Positions 46,423 to 59,100 of a stretch of DNA of 64,000 bases are shown here, one piece after another (positions within the stretch are counted from its first letter, which is position 1; each line of letters opens with the position of its first letter). Under the pieces are notes generated by a model. The model was given only the letters and a program-made list of their open reading frames with translations. It made no database searches and was not told the origin of the DNA. Made by a program: the position numbers and the translations under genes. This stretch comes from Crotophaga sulcirostris (taxonomy: Eukaryota; Chordata; Aves; Cuculiformes; Crotophagidae), in the NCBI GenBank assembly GCA_013397455.1, contig VYZB01000375.1:356158-420157 (forward strand), given 5' to 3'.

Positions 46423-47449
46423 GTGCTCAGAATCAGCCCATATAACCCCTAAAGGTTATGCTGTCACGTAATCTCTTCCTCAACTCTTTCACTGTGCCTC
46501 TTATACTCACTTGGGTTTGTTTGACTTACTTAGACACTTTTGTACTTACTTCTGGCTGTTCTACACACAGTTTATGTACCAATTTAACTAAATCAGTTTA
46601 GAAACCAATTTAGTTAAATCAGAACAAACCCCTTGGGTAGAACCAGATGGAGAATACCTTTAATTGATTTAATGTCAGTCAGGTTTTTTTTAGTTGATAT
46701 GCCCTATTTTCTTGTTGATGTGTATCAGCAATGCCCCACCATCAACATGGACATCACCTCTCACATCTACAAAAGGGGAGAACTTGGCCCATGAGTAAAT
46801 AGGTCCTCTCACATTCCCTAAATACTTGAATAATGCCTTGGTTTTCTCTTTTGTTCCTCCCATTCCTGGTGAGTAGCTGCTTTCTATGCTTAAAATAGTC
46901 TGTAATTTTTTAGTATAATGATTCATTTGAAGGATGAGAGGAGCAGAAGGCTCTGGAGGATTGTAATGGGATAGAAAGCCAACACTACAAATACAGTGCA
47001 CGTCACTAGTGACTTGAAAGCTGTAACTATCCTTTGACTGAATAAAAAAGGCTTGGAAATGAGTCCATTTCACACTTCACATTTTATAACCTTTTTGTTA
47101 GTCAGGCTTAGAAGAGAGTCTACGACTGAGATGTCCTTCCTGCAGGTTCCTCCTGAGCTCAGAGAAAATGAAGTGGGAAAGGAAAATCTACCGTGCTGCC
47201 AATGTCCCATTTGCAGAGATCTTTGTATCCCATGTTTTACCCTTTGTGGACATTACAACATGTTTTACGCAGAGACAGTCAGAAAAATTACTCCAAATTT
47301 ATTGAAGGTGAGAATTTAAATTGCATTCATTTGGACATAATCCTGAAGGAGCCTAAACTCTGTCTTGCTTCACCCGATGTTAAACTGAATGAAGCAAAAC
47401 TGAATTAAAGCCCCTTTAATTCTGAATGAGAGAGTCCACACGGTGTTTT
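46423..47449. other. Non-coding DNA, no gene seen
   Basis: A 127-codon antisense frame at 46690-47073 is the longest non-CR1, non-low-complexity frame here. It matches no family I recognise and is not above chance expectation for the window. A cysteine-rich frame at 47053-47319 (CCQCPICRDLCIPC) looks RING-like only superficially. Confidence 0.45.
46578..46622. repeat. 19-bp direct repeat with palindromic core
   Basis: ACCAATTTAACTAAATCAG (46578-46596) and ACCAATTTAGTTAAATCAG (46604-46622) differ at two adjacent bases. As a consequence ATTTAACTAAAT and ATTTAGTTAAAT are also exact reverse complements, giving a 12-base stem with a 14-base loop. Confidence 0.88.
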
Positions 47450-47900
47450 AATTTAGTCGAACTAATCCACTTCAAAAAATAATTCAGATTAATTTTCCTC
47501 AGTATCCCTGAGCAGATCCGCAAAATTGCCTGAGGGAGTTGGGAGCAATTTCCCTGTATATGGAAATTGAACAAAATAGGCTCCAGTCCAATGGCAACTC
47601 CACAATAGTGCCTTGTGTGAGCGCTGTTATTTCGGAATTAAATAGAGAATGATTTCAGATTATCTGTGGTGCTCTATGCCCTCATCCTACCTTCCTTCAC
47701 AATAATTTCCTTAATCCCAACGACATGAGAATTGAGACATGAGATTTCTAAATCCCATGCTAAATTTTCATCCACAAAATTAAATGACAACATGGAATAG
47801 CAATTTAGATTCCAGTTATTTTTATGGGAAACATTCCTCACAAAATGAAAACAAACATGCCTTAACCCTACTCTGAAGGACCTTGAATTCCAGTATATCT
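47450..47900. promoter_or_regulatory. Candidate conserved non-coding block
   Basis: Repeat-free AT-rich sequence with ordered homeodomain-type and other words (TTCAGATTAATTTTCC, TTTCGGAATTAAATAG, GCTAAATTTTCATCC, GCAATTTAGATTCC). It is bounded on the right by an assembly gap. It is called by pattern only. Confidence 0.25.
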
Positions 47901-47979
47901 GGGGTTAATTGGAACCCTACAAACCAGTCGGAATCAAACACAACCCTTACATTTAGCTTACATCTAACCAAATATATTG

Positions 47980-47990
47980 NNNNNNNNNNN
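47980..47990. other. Assembly gap (11 N) followed by poly-A
   Basis: Eleven N characters are followed directly by a 14-base A run at 47991-48004. The short N run probably marks an unresolved homopolymer or a joined contig pair, so its true length is unknown. Confidence 0.95.
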
Positions 47991-48004
47991 AAAAAAAAAA
48001 AAAA

Positions 48005-49784
48005 GTAAAACTGACTTTTAAAAGATGCAATACTCTGCTTTTATTAGTGTAACACAGATAGAATATATTCCCCAAAAAAGTAGCATATTGACTGTATATT
48101 TTGCTTTGTATATAAAGTTGCAATTAAGTCCAAGTTTTTATTTCAATTACATTTCTTCCGCATTTCTTAAACTCTTTTTCTATTTTTTTTTCTTTTTTGA
48201 GAGGTAATGAATAGAAATTTGGAAAATTCATTGTATTTTGCATCTCATTATTACAGCAGAAAAAGGTTTTGGCTTTATTATTCTGAGAGTGTGGAGAAAT
48301 GCATTCTCTCTGAGAAACTTAAGCTATTTAAACTTTTTGGGATAAACTTCTAGACAGCAGCCTATAAAATCCTAAAGCGTGTGAAAAACAATGTTTAGTG
48401 TTTTGTACTAACATGGTACTGCAACTTGTGAACTCATGATAGCATTCTTACTTTGAGGCAGCCAGTTTCAGAAAATCAATAATCATGCAGTAGTTCTTTG
48501 CAGGAGGACTCGCAGGCACAAACCAGACATTTTCTGTCACTGGAAAACAGGTTTTACTGCTGAACTTTTTCAAGAAAATAATTCTAAGCCATTGTGATCG
48601 ATGAATCAAGTGAAAGTGTTTCTTGCATTTTCTTCATTATTCCTTTCTCTTAGCACGATTATTTTTCTTTGTGCATTGTATAAAATAGTCATATTTTAAA
48701 TATATAGGATTAAGATGCCTCTTGCAGTTTGGATAAGAAAAAGCAGCACATTCTGCTCAGTCTTTTTGGAGAGAGCATTGTAAGGGTTTGTGCAGAAGGG
48801 AGGCTTCCACAGTAAATTGTTATTAGAATGCGAATTCTTCTTGTCTATTTATTACCTCTTTTTGAGATCTAGCGGTTAAAGCAGTGGGTGGAAAAATGTT
48901 TTGTTTTTGTTAAATGCCCTGTTGGTGGCAGCAGTTACAGGACGTTGAATACCACAGTAAAAATAAGAGCCTGTTCTGGCCAGGTAGCTCCAACATGCAC
49001 GTTTACAGGCAGAGAGGTGATCTCAGGTGAGCATTTCTCAAAAGCCGATGACTTTGTTGTGACTTCAGCAGTTCAGTTTACACAGGCAAACAAGGAAAGG
49101 AGGGGGAAAAAACCCCAAACAAACACAGGATCCCGGGAGCACCACAATATGAAACTGAGAGAGATCAAGAGTTGGCAAAGGTGTGCAAAGAAAAGGTCAT
49201 ATTGAGAGCTTGGTCTGGTTTTCATGGCAGAGGAAAGTGATCGGTGATTAAAATGCAGAGGAAGAAAAAAACGGAAGCAGGAATGGGTACAGGAATTACT
49301 GAGTTTAGTGATTAAGGAGGAGTTTGCTGTTGAACACTCACTGTTTTCTAAGTCTTTTGCTTGTTGTATGCCTCATGAGGAGGAAGAAGAACAGAGAAAA
49401 GACATTGGAGGAGGACAAGAGTGTCTGAGGAAGAGCAGCACAGTTTTCCAAACCAAACCAAATCATTGCTTCTCCTCCTTTTTAGCTCTCTTTTGAGCAG
49501 AAAGAAAAAAAAAACCAATCCATGGAGTATAGATAAAACTTCCTTTTCTTCTTCCACTTTTTTCTGGAGAGATCATTACTGTGGGAGTAGTCTAGAAGGG
49601 CAATTTTTCATACTTCGTTGTTGATTTCAGATGTGTTGGTTTCTGGGTTTAGCTGCCCAACTGGGGTCACCCTCAAGAGTGGTTGCCTTTCTGAAGATTT
49701 GTTGGGGACTCACACTCTGGAAATGCCTCATCTTTAAGTTAGGTGGGCTTACAGTTACTGAAACTGAGGAAATTCCTGAAAATG
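48005..49784. other. Non-coding DNA, no gene seen
   Basis: The 105-codon frame at 48888-49205 has no domain. A weak CTCF-like word (CCCTGTTGGTGGCAGC) lies at 48917-48932. Polypurine and poly-A patches occur at about 49375-49400 and 49501-49513. Confidence 0.5.
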
Positions 49785-50070
49785 ATGGAGAGATGAAAAC
49801 AGGACAAGGAGGAATGGTTTTAAACCAAAAGAGGGCCGGTTTATATTGGGCATAATGAAAAAAATATTTATGATAAGGGTGGTGAGGCACTGGCAGAGGT
49901 TGCTCAGAGAAGCTGTTGATCCCCCATCCCTGGAGGTGTTCAAGGCCAGGTTGGATGGGGCTTTGAGCAACCTGGTCTAGTGAGAGGTCTCCCTGCCCAT
50001 GACAGGAGGGGTGGAACTGGATGATCATTAGGATTCCTTCCAATTCAAACCATTCAATGATTCTATGATC
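49785..50070 (+). mobile_element. CR1 3' fragment, TTCTATGA-tail group
   Basis: It runs from GGAGAGATGAAAACAGGACA through AGGAATGGTTTTAAACC, CCCTGGAGGTGTTCAAGGCC and GGTTGGATGGGGCTTTGAGC to CAATGATTCTATGATCTG. The tail is a single octamer. The sense ORF2 frame is broken. The 138-codon antisense frame across it is a shadow of the CR1 sequence. Confidence 0.92.
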
Positions 50071-51230
50071 TGCAATATAACAGAATTTGACTTAAAGAAA
50101 TAATTAGTCACTGCATACCCCTCCTACTAATTTAGAGTCTGACATTTCACACTTCTCTTTTGATTTATTGGCCTCATTCATCTTAAAAAGAGACTAGTAG
50201 TCCAATTACAATTTTTTCTCACATGAAGGGATGTTTCATCAGCATCTTCTCCCTGAGACCTGGGGATTTCCAGTCCAATGGAGAGACTGGAGGGAAAATG
50301 GATAAAGAGGGAGTTTGGAGGAGTAAATAGAAAAACTTGTGCTGCAGGCATAATTATGAGATAGTCTACATCATTTTATGGATTAGGAGTGGATCCTGAT
50401 GCTTTATTAGACTACTGAGAAGGCTTCCTGTAGGTCTGTAAAAGGTTCTGAAATGCGAGTTTCTGCCTTGTATGGGTAAGAGTTTCTGTTTTGAAGACAG
50501 TACTGGAGCTCTGGAAGGGAGACTGGGAGGGTATTTTGTACCTGTGAGTGTAGCAAGCACTCAGTGCAAGCTATGTAAGCTCACTTTTTTTAAACAAACA
50601 TTTTGGAAAGCAAAGAGTTCTCAACATTTTCAGGCAACCGCCGAGCTCCCATTGCCAGTGAGCAAAACTGGATTGTCTCCCTTACAGGCATCTGTAAAGT
50701 TCCTTGGAACAAAATGAGAAGAGAAGAAAAAACAGGCAAACCTCAAAGTCCCCAAGGGAATGAAGAGAAATAAACACAGTCAATGTGGAAATCAGTGTTG
50801 ATTCCTGCCATCAGATTCTCACTCAGTTTGACCTCAGGAAGAGTGCTGACATGTACCAGAGGGCAAGGAGCAGGAAAAAAAAGGTAGGACACGTCACTTG
50901 TGCAGCAGGGACAACTGGTGTGTTTTTAAGAAGCACTGTGCCTTGAAGTTGTTAATATAAACCACCTTCTGGTGGTTATACTTAGCTACTATTTAGATAA
51001 GCAATAGTAGTGAAATTTCTTCCAGCGCGTAAATCCTTTGGTAAATCAAGAGCTTAAGGGAGCATCCGTGCTTTTTCACTCAATAACTTTAACTACACCC
51101 TGTTAAATTACTAAATATCTGCCCCGGACTGCAGAACATCACCCAATATTGGCAGAAGTAAAAAATTAAGACTCAGATGAACACCATCAAACTTTGTCTG
51201 TCTTAAACTCAGGCACCTGATGTAGACTGT
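50071..51230. other. Non-coding DNA, no gene seen
   Basis: No exon or transposon. A small hairpin (AACCACC-TTCT-GGTGGTT) lies at 50960-50977 and is noted only as structure. Confidence 0.45.
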
Positions 51231-51580
51231 CACAGTATCACAGTATCACAAGGTTGGAAAGGACCTCTGAGATCATCGAGTCCAACCGATAACCCAACAC
51301 TAACACCAACTCACCATCTAAACCATGGCACTGAGTGCCTCATCCCATGTCCTCTTAAACACCTCCAGGGTTGGCGACTCCACCACCTCCCTGGGCAGCG
51401 CATTCCAATGGCCAATCACCCTTTCAGTGAAGAACTTTTTCCTAATATCAAGCCTAAACTTTCCCTGACGAAGCTTGAGTCCATGTCCTCTAGTTCTGCC
51501 ACTGGTCACCTGAGAGAAGAGACCAGCCTCTGCCTGACTACAACCTCCTTTTAGATAGTTGTAGAGAACAATAAGGTCAC
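51231..51580 (-). mobile_element. CR1 3' fragment, TACTGTGA-tail group
   Basis: The inverted tail (CACAGTATCACAGTATCACA) is followed by AAGGTTGGAAAGGACCTCTG and the complete UTR. The antisense ORF2 C-terminus is open through 51318-51580, ending ALSAMV at the common stop. The frame continues at least into the [14 protein letters not shown] residues before the truncation. It is the cleanest minus-strand copy, with the CpG positions of the group intact. Confidence 0.95.
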
Positions 51581-54500
51581 CACCTGTGGACTGGTTCCCA
51601 AGGAGGACAGAGGTATCTCCAGCGGGCAATTTCTGCCACCTGTGATTGACATCATTCTCAGAAGAGGAAACTTGATACCAGAAGCAACTATAGTTGCCAT
51701 TATTTGGTTATTACCTGGTTGCAGGGTGCTATTCTTGCCTCCCTCAATGCCACCCACCCTGGATATTTCACTTTCTATAGCCTCATTGATGCATGTCACT
51801 ATCCCTCATAGAATTCAGATTACTCTCTCCTTCCTCTCCATGGTGCATCTCCCACATTTGCTGACCATTGACTGCTATTTGCTACTTCTTTGCCTTTCCA
51901 GGAGAGGAGCAGTGCATTCAGAGGTGCACCTAGTCCTCTAATCACCACAGAAAGGCTACAGGAAGGGACAGGTAACTCAATTTTGAAAGGTAGCATTCTG
52001 TATTTGCAAAGGAAAATACTTCACTTTTCAAGTTTTCCTGAAAAATTTTTTACCAAAGGTCAGGGAAAGGATCTGCCCAGCTTTACCAAGAACACACATG
52101 AAAATTTTCAAGTGCTAAAGTGTGGGTCAAGGCACATAGGCACATTCTTGTGTCTTAAACAAGCAGCTAAATGGATGAACTGAGAAGAGAAGCATCATCT
52201 GTCCCATCAGCCGTCAGCTGCTTGTTGCCTTAGGCAAAGACAACATATTGAGGGACTTTGTTATATTTTCTTTTTCACTTGGCTAGTTCTGTTTGAGTCA
52301 GTGGTTCAGACTAATTACTAGAAAATAAATAATAAAGTATATGAGAGCCTCAGCAGGAGTCAATCTCTTGGCATACAGAAAGAACCAGATCAGATCTCAG
52401 CAAATTCACATGGAGCCAGGAAATTTAGCAGTAAAGTTAACAACAAGAACAATAAAAATATACGTAATTTTGTTCCATTTTTATTCACTTGATCAATATC
52501 TGGACATACTGACGGTTACTACCTTTGGTTTCAAACCACACAAGGTAGTGATTGGTGCTCTGCCTTGGACTTCATTTCTTGCTTTTCCACAAGTGGTTGA
52601 ACATTGCTGCGATGCTGGAAGAAGAACTAAATATACTGAGACCTAAATTATCCCCGCTGAAGTGAGGGATGACATTAAACTTTACTAGTTTTAGTCTGTG
52701 TTTAAAATTAGGATGTCAGAGCAAATTTCTCCTCCAACACTCTTTTACAGTAAATGGAAAGAAACAGACACTTTCTGAGAGTAATTTGTCTAACCCATCT
52801 TTGATACATATTTTAAAAGGCGATCAGTTATCCTCTCCAGGTACTTTTACTTCTCATTATTGATTTTAGAAGAAACCCTGGAGATTAGAATTCTGATTTA
52901 AAAACCACAATGATGTGTTTTTAAAATAAGTAAAGAAATCTGTGCCCTGAATTTGAAGAGGGCCATATTTTGAAATAAGGTTTTAATGCTTGAGGCATTG
53001 ATTGAAGCCCGACACCCATTAGCATCTGAAACAACTGTGGGATTCACCTCCTATCACTCTATACTGCAGGAGCTATGGGTGAGCAGGGCAGCCAAGGCTG
53101 TTGTACTCAGTACAGAAAAATAAATGTGATTCATCTAATGCATTATAGATGTATCTTAGTACAGAAGGACATGCAAGCTCTTCCTTCTCTCCATTGACTC
53201 TCAAGGCAGCTGGGATACAGCTACAGTCAGACACAGATATCAATCTGCAGAAACATGCCTGTTTATGACTGAACTGTTTCTTTCTACCTAAAAGCTCCTG
53301 GTGGAACTCCAAGAGTGTTAATTCAGATTGAATTCAGATTCAACCTACAAGAAGTTGGAAGGAATTTTGTTTGCTGGCATGGGCACGCCCATATAAGTAT
53401 GATATAAGCAGAAAAACAGCTCAAGAAATCAGTACTGTCTGCTATTCCAACTCTCTGCACTTAAAACAATGTTTGAATTGTCTTATTTAATTACTTATTT
53501 ATCTATTTTTAAACAGCTACCCTATTTGACCTGTATTAGAAATGCCATTAAGTATTATGTTCTTGTCACCATTACAGTAGCTTCCAAAATGCTGTTGTAA
53601 GAGGTCCTGGTCTTCTCTGGTAAACCTCATAGCACAATATATCTCTGTTTTCATCCCTGTTCCAATATTTCTAGAAGCCTATAATGAATAGACAATGGAA
53701 TAAATTCAGACAAATGCTGATTATTGAAGTTTCTGGAAAAGTTAGCAAGGATTTTACAGGAAGCGTCAGAAATCAGAATTTTGGGAAATTTGCACTGGGA
53801 CAGACATATTTACCATTGGATGTGTGAAAAAGGAGCTTTGTATATTTATTGGACAGAATGGGATGTATTTGGGGCAAAATAAGATTAAACAAAGGTTGAG
53901 TATACAATTAAACAAAGTTCAATGGATAAAGTAGTACAATTTTTTTTTCTCTTTATTTTATTGGACTACTTTCAGCTCCTGTTGGTTTTGTTGACATTCT
54001 TTTTTTTTTGGTGGACTTTCACCATTGCTTAAATAATACAAATAACTGTGCTACAGCTCACTTAGAATCTTAAGCCTCTCCCCACTTACTTTTGATTTCT
54101 AAACATGGAATAGGTAGCTTCTATTGCCATGGACTTTGATTGTAGAAACTCAATTAAAAATCAAATGGTTGTGATGGCTCAGGACTCCTTGCCTACCTGA
54201 TAAAAGTTATAAATCCAATAAGAGTAGGTAGTATGCCAGTATGTACCCAAAGCTGTTGTTTTCTACCAAACAGGTGTAACCAAGGGTTTGATAGTGCCAT
54301 CATAAAAGCAGTAGGACTAAGAATAATAGGGAGAGTGTTGATTTGGGCATCTTGACCATGTCCCACGTAATTTCAAGACCCTTTTAATAGCTGAGTTAGT
54401 ACCAAGTTGCTTACCAACAATTGGCTGATGTTGTTTTCAATTGGAAAACTATGAAGGAAGATTAGTGGACATCTGAGAGAATTATCCAGATCACTGGAAA

Positions 54501-56339
54501 TTAGACATTACATGGAAGTCAGACACAGTAATGAAATTTTGCCTTCCAGAACTTCGTTGTGAGGATATCAACATTTTTATATTTGTTAATGACTGTATTT
54601 AGCATCCTGTCAATATTATGAACTAGAAAATATTTTTATTTTCTTCATTCATATCCACGACACCATTTAGAAGACTGATAGGCTAATTAATTATTTTTTC
54701 TCAGGGTATTTCCGAAGTAAAAGTATAGTGGTTTTTTTTTGTTCCACTCCTTCCTCCAAATACAGTTTAACTGAAAAGTTTATAAAAACTCTTGCTAATC
54801 TCAACTATTCATTTCTACACCCAGAAATGTGTGGATTAAAAAAAAAATGCACTCTGAGTTTCTAACCTTGGAAAAATTTGCACATGGCCTCAATGCCATG
54901 AACAGTATATATCTTGAGTCAAAAGAGCTGTCAGGCAAAAAAGTCTCTCTAGGATTGGCACCTTGGTGTATTAATTAATCATCCAAAACTAAGAATGGTT
55001 AATCAGTCTTATCTGAATCAGAATTGTTTTCTTAGTCAAATCTAGTGGATTTGAGACAGTGACATTAGCAGCTTCCAAAAATGTTTATGAAAGTCTGATG
55101 ATATTTTACTAAAGCACTCCTCAGTGATTTTTAAAGTCAATTTCATTGTGTTTCTTAATCTTATTTATATGATCCCAATTCAAATTTAGATCATATTTAG
55201 AGGGCTAGAGAACAGTAGATGTTGTCTTTACTCACAGCTGCTTGGTAATCAAGAATATCTTCTTGATATTTCCTTTGAAATATAACTTTCAGTGAAAAAT
55301 TAAAATCTTCTTTGAGCCATGTATTTATTTTCTTTAGAAATAAGGAAAAATTGTATATAAAAATGACCAACACAAGTGAAAAACAGGTAGAAGAAAACAC
55401 ATAGATGTGAATTTCCACATTTAAATTTTTGGTTTTGAAAATGGATGATTCCACTTTCAGCACCTTTATATCTCACTTGAGGTCTAATTTTCAGCCGAAC
55501 CTTGCAAATCTGGGTTTGTGAGAGATCATAAATGGAATAGGTAAAATAAAGGTGTAGAGTTATATATACGAAGATAAACACATGAGAAATCAATGCAATA
55601 TAATAAGGAAGATCATAAAGCGTGCAATCCTTTGCATTTGACAAGGATTTTGCTATGTGAATCCATGAGCCATTAAGAAAAACAGGGAAAAAAAAGCCTT
55701 ATTTGTAAAGCTTTTAATCCATTTGTGGTACGGGCGAGTATCAAGTGGAGACGAGGAAGTCACAAGAGACAATGAGACAATTTTGACCACTAAGGCTGTA
55801 TTTCTTCTAGTAAACTAAACTTTAGGTGCTTGACGGGTCTCCCACATAGCCATCCTAGATTCCAGTTGCAGCCGTTGAGAAAACTGCTGTCAGATAGCAA
55901 TTTAGCCCAGGCTAGATGTGCACCCCTCTCTGGAGAAGCCTATCTCTTTCCACTGATTATGGACGGAGCCTGAGGCAATGATGCATCTAACACAGGAACT
56001 GCAGTAAAGCTAAATGAATGAGGACCATCATAGCCTGCACGCCAGTAAGCTACAGTCTTTGAGGGCTTAGTCTTGCCACTGTCATCAGAATCAATTATAT
56101 TCCTGAATAAATCAATTAAATGCTGGTTAACCCCAATAGAAAGAGAGAAAAAGGTCCTTTGTAAGAAAGAGATTGGAATTAAGTCTTTTTTCCATAAGAA
56201 AATCATGGCTGGACTCCAAGACGTCTTATAAGTCTGATTTGTTTTTCCTTGCATGTTCTTCTGGTACATTCATCTGCTTATTTGTTTAACGAATGTGGTG
56301 CTGGTGGGCCATGCTGGATTGATGCCTTGGGGAGAGCAA
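51581..56339. other. Non-coding DNA, no gene seen
   Basis: Nearly 5 kb without a recognisable transposon, RNA gene or exon, making it the longest element-free stretch after 52 kb. Frames of 88-114 codons at 55197-55644 are hydrophobic, AT-driven and overlapping. Poly-T runs lie at about 53940-53950 and 54000-54010. Confidence 0.5.
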
Positions 56340-56600
56340 AGTCTTTTATTTGTCCCCAGGCATGCTATACCCATGCTCCACAACCACGTGTCTTCTCTCT
56401 GACCTGAAAGGACCACCTTTAAGGGTGAGAAAGTCGTTTAGTTTCTCGGACCTTTTTAAACTTGCCCTTTCCTCTGCATCTACCAGCAAGGGACAGAGGG
56501 TCATTAGAGCTTATTTTTATAGACAAGGGCACACTGTCAGGAGTTTCATTTCACATCCAAAGCTTGCTCGTAAATTTTGTTGGCCCTGAAATCTCACAAT
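56340..56600. promoter_or_regulatory. Candidate conserved non-coding block
   Basis: A repeat-free stretch of more even base composition than its neighbours. It contains GAAAGTCGTTTAGTTTCTCG, a GAGCTTATTTTTATAG word and CCAAAGCTTGCTCG. It has an open frame of 79 codons at 56350-56589 with no domain. It is called on composition alone. Confidence 0.2.
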
Positions 56601-56945
56601 AGCAGGCTGTTTCTTTTGAGGCAACTTCTGGCTAGGCCAGCAGTACTGTTTCTCCCAGAGTCTTTTCTGACCCTATTTCAATTCAGGCAATTATAAAGGT
56701 CATGAAAAAAAATAATAAAGAAAAGATAAAATATTAATGACCGAATGTTAAAACTCACTCCACAGTGCTCTCTGTATCTCCCTTCCTCATGTAATTGACT
56801 GCAGACCTCAGAAAGGAGATTGTATGAAAAAGTCAGAAAAGGATTGTATGCCGTGCTTTGCTTTTATCCAGACTCTTTCTTCTCCTTTATTTTTCTCCAC
56901 AGTTGTATGTTTCGAAGGTGCTTAGCTAAAGTTTTTCATTTCAGT

Positions 56946-57399
56946 TGAGGGCTGGAGCACCTCACCTATGAGGACAGTCTGAGAGAGTTGGAGTTGTTCA
57001 ACTTGGAGAAGAGAAGGCTCTGGGGAGACCCTAGAGCAGCCTCCCAGTACTGAAAGGGAGCTACAGGAAAGATGGGGACATAGTTTTTAGCATGGCCTGT
57101 TGTGGCAGGACAAGGAGTAATAGTTTTAAACTAAGAGAGGGGAGATTTAGACTGGATATAAGGAAGAAATTTTTTATAATGAGTGTGGTGAAAAAGTGGT
57201 CCAGGTTGCCCGGGAAGGTAGTGGAGGCCCCATCCCTGGAAATATTCAAGGTCAGGTTGGATGGGGCTCTGAGCAACCTGATCTAGCTGAAGATGTTCCT
57301 GCGCACTGCAGGGGGTTTGGATGGGATGACCTGTAAAGGTCCCTTTCAACCCAAAGCATTCTATGATTCTATGTTTCTATGATTCCATGATTCTGTGAC
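56946..57399 (+). mobile_element. CR1 3' fragment, TTCTATGA-tail group
   Basis: The most complete 3' region of this group: GAGGGCTGGAGCACCTCAC, CTGAGAGAGTTGGAG, AGAGAAGGCTCTGGGGAGAC, GGAGATTTAGACTGGATATA, CCATCCCTGGAAATATTCAA and GGTTGGATGGGGCTCTGAGC. The tail has about four octamers (TTCTATGATTCTATGTTTC). The frame at 57092-57286 keeps an ORF2-like C-terminus ([24 protein letters not shown]). The copy is 5'-truncated near 56946. Confidence 0.94.
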
Positions 57400-58499
57400 T
57401 CATTCTAAAGTTATCCACTTCTGGGTGTTTCCCTTAACCCTCTATATCCCTTGTACCAATGGAAAACTCATGTAATGTTTCTGACCTTCAACAGGTCAGT
57501 TTTCAAGCAGATTAATATTTGATGACACCCTATCTTTCCCTACCTAGGTCTTGAAAAACCTTCTGCATTAAGAGCAACTGTGGGGTAAGAGAAAGCGAAG
57601 CAAAGAAGGAGAAAAGGAGAAAGGAAGATAAACAACCTTCCTAAACCACCTCTGATGAATTTTAGGGAAAAAATATCTTTTAAATTTTTTTCATCATTGG
57701 CTAAAGATGGCTGAAGGATGGAATATTGCAGTATCTGGATTACCTATGGGTTAAAGCACTTTTCTGAAGGTGAGTCCCAGGCATTGCTTAGTAAGTTGGC
57801 TTGATAAAGGGATTTAATACTGAGTCTCTGAGAGAGTCCCCATTTCATCTGAAGGACAAACTCCCAACAGTGGGAAGGAGGAGCAGAGTCATAAATGTTT
57901 TCTTTCTTGAATGAAAACAACCTATGCTCCACCTATGTGGGTTGCCCTCCTCTGGCATCTCTTCTTCAAAGGAGAGGAGGATGCTTTGAAAACAATATCC
58001 CAAATCTCATGCTGGTTATGAGATAAACATGCTTGCTATGAGTCTTTTTCTGTACTTTAGGTTTCTGAGGTACTTCTGATTTTAAGCATGTGCTAGTTCC
58101 ATCTCTCTCTGTATGAACAGATTTGAGGGTTTGGGTATCCAGAGCTCAATGGGTGTATCTGTTGCAAGCAGTATCTGCAATGTCTCATTTTTAAAACTAC
58201 AAAATCAGAGCTGCTGTGCCTTCCCCTCTTACTGTACTTCTTTATTGGATGTGTCAGAAAGCATCTCCCATTTTAATATTTGATAAATATAAAGAGATAG
58301 GAGTGCTGCAAAATACTCTCTACCACTCATTACCTAATGTGGTGCATCCTCCTCAAATTATCACGGTACTATTTCCCTCCAGTTTTTCTCATCCCACCCC
58401 CATCCCCCCAAAAAAACCAAAAACCAAGCCAGGAAAATCGTTACAGGAAATTGCTGTTATTGCTGTTATTATTATTGTTATTTCTTCCCCCTCCCTCCA
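57400..58499. other. Non-coding DNA, no gene seen
   Basis: No transposon or exon is recognised. A CCCCAAAAAAACC-rich patch occurs at about 58405-58425. Confidence 0.45.
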
Positions 58500-59100
58500 C
58501 CCAATCAGGAGTGCAAAGCCAAAGGATGGTGAAGAGTAATTTGCTTGGAAAGACAACATTTAGCCTGTTCTGAAACTGGTGCTGCTGTTTTTAATACCCA
58601 TCCCCCCTGGAATGTGTTATCATTAAAACTTCATGGCTATCATTTTATTTATTTATTTATTTATTAGCAGCAATGCCAGCTCTCTGCTCGGCAGTGCTTC
58701 CTGCCTTCCCGATTTCAGCAGCGTCTGACCCCATTTCAGTCAATTTTCCATATCCTGCCTGTCTCGTATCCGCAGAGGGAACACACTGATGCTGTGTTTA
58801 TGCTAATTTTATGCTCTCTGAGTTGTGTCTGTTATTCAAAGCAGTTGAAGCAGTTATTGCCAGTAATCTTATTTCTGCAAGAGCCCTCAGGGCAGAGCAA
58901 GCCTCGGAGCCGGTCCTGCAGACCGCGTCAGAGCCATCACAGCCTGCTGGTAAATGGCAGCTCTTTCCTGCAGAATCTGATATCAGTTACTTCACAAACA
59001 CAGTAATAAAATGAAACAAATCAGATTTTCAAGTAAATAAACCAGACTTCAATGGCAACAACAATGGTCAGGACAACAGGATTTTAATAAGTGATGCTAT
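58500..59100. promoter_or_regulatory. Candidate conserved regulatory block
   Basis: Repeat-free apart from a (TTTA)n run. It is locally richer in CpG (GCCTCGGAGCCGGTCC, GACCGCGTCAGAG, CTCGTATCCGC) than its flanks, with TAAT-type words (TATGCTAATTTTATG) and a SOX-like ACAATGG near 59060. The frame of about 67 codons here shows no domain. It fits a regulatory element. An exon of unknown type is less likely. Confidence 0.38.
58643..58667. repeat. (TTTA)n microsatellite
   Basis: About six TTTA units, embedded in the candidate regulatory block. Confidence 0.9.

Noticed and set aside
46690..47073. 127-codon antisense open frame
   Set aside because: I estimate several frames of this length by chance in 64 kb of AT-rich DNA read in six frames. 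No domain or family is recognised.
47053..47319. Cysteine-rich frame resembling a RING finger (CCQCPICRDLCIPC)
   Set aside because: Spacing does not follow the RING C3HC4 pattern over a full domain, and there is no splice or homology support. Cysteine spacing is likely chance.
48917..48932. Second CTCF-like word (CCCTGTTGGTGGCAGC)
   Set aside because: The central position that is normally A is T, making the match too weak to list as a site.
49627..50043. 138-codon antisense frame
   Set aside because: Most of its length overlaps a plus-strand CR1 fragment (49785-50070) and reads the CR1 sequence backwards; it has no other support.
50960..50977. Hairpin AACCACC-TTCT-GGTGGTT
   Set aside because: A 7-base stem is common by chance. 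There is no terminator or RNA context.
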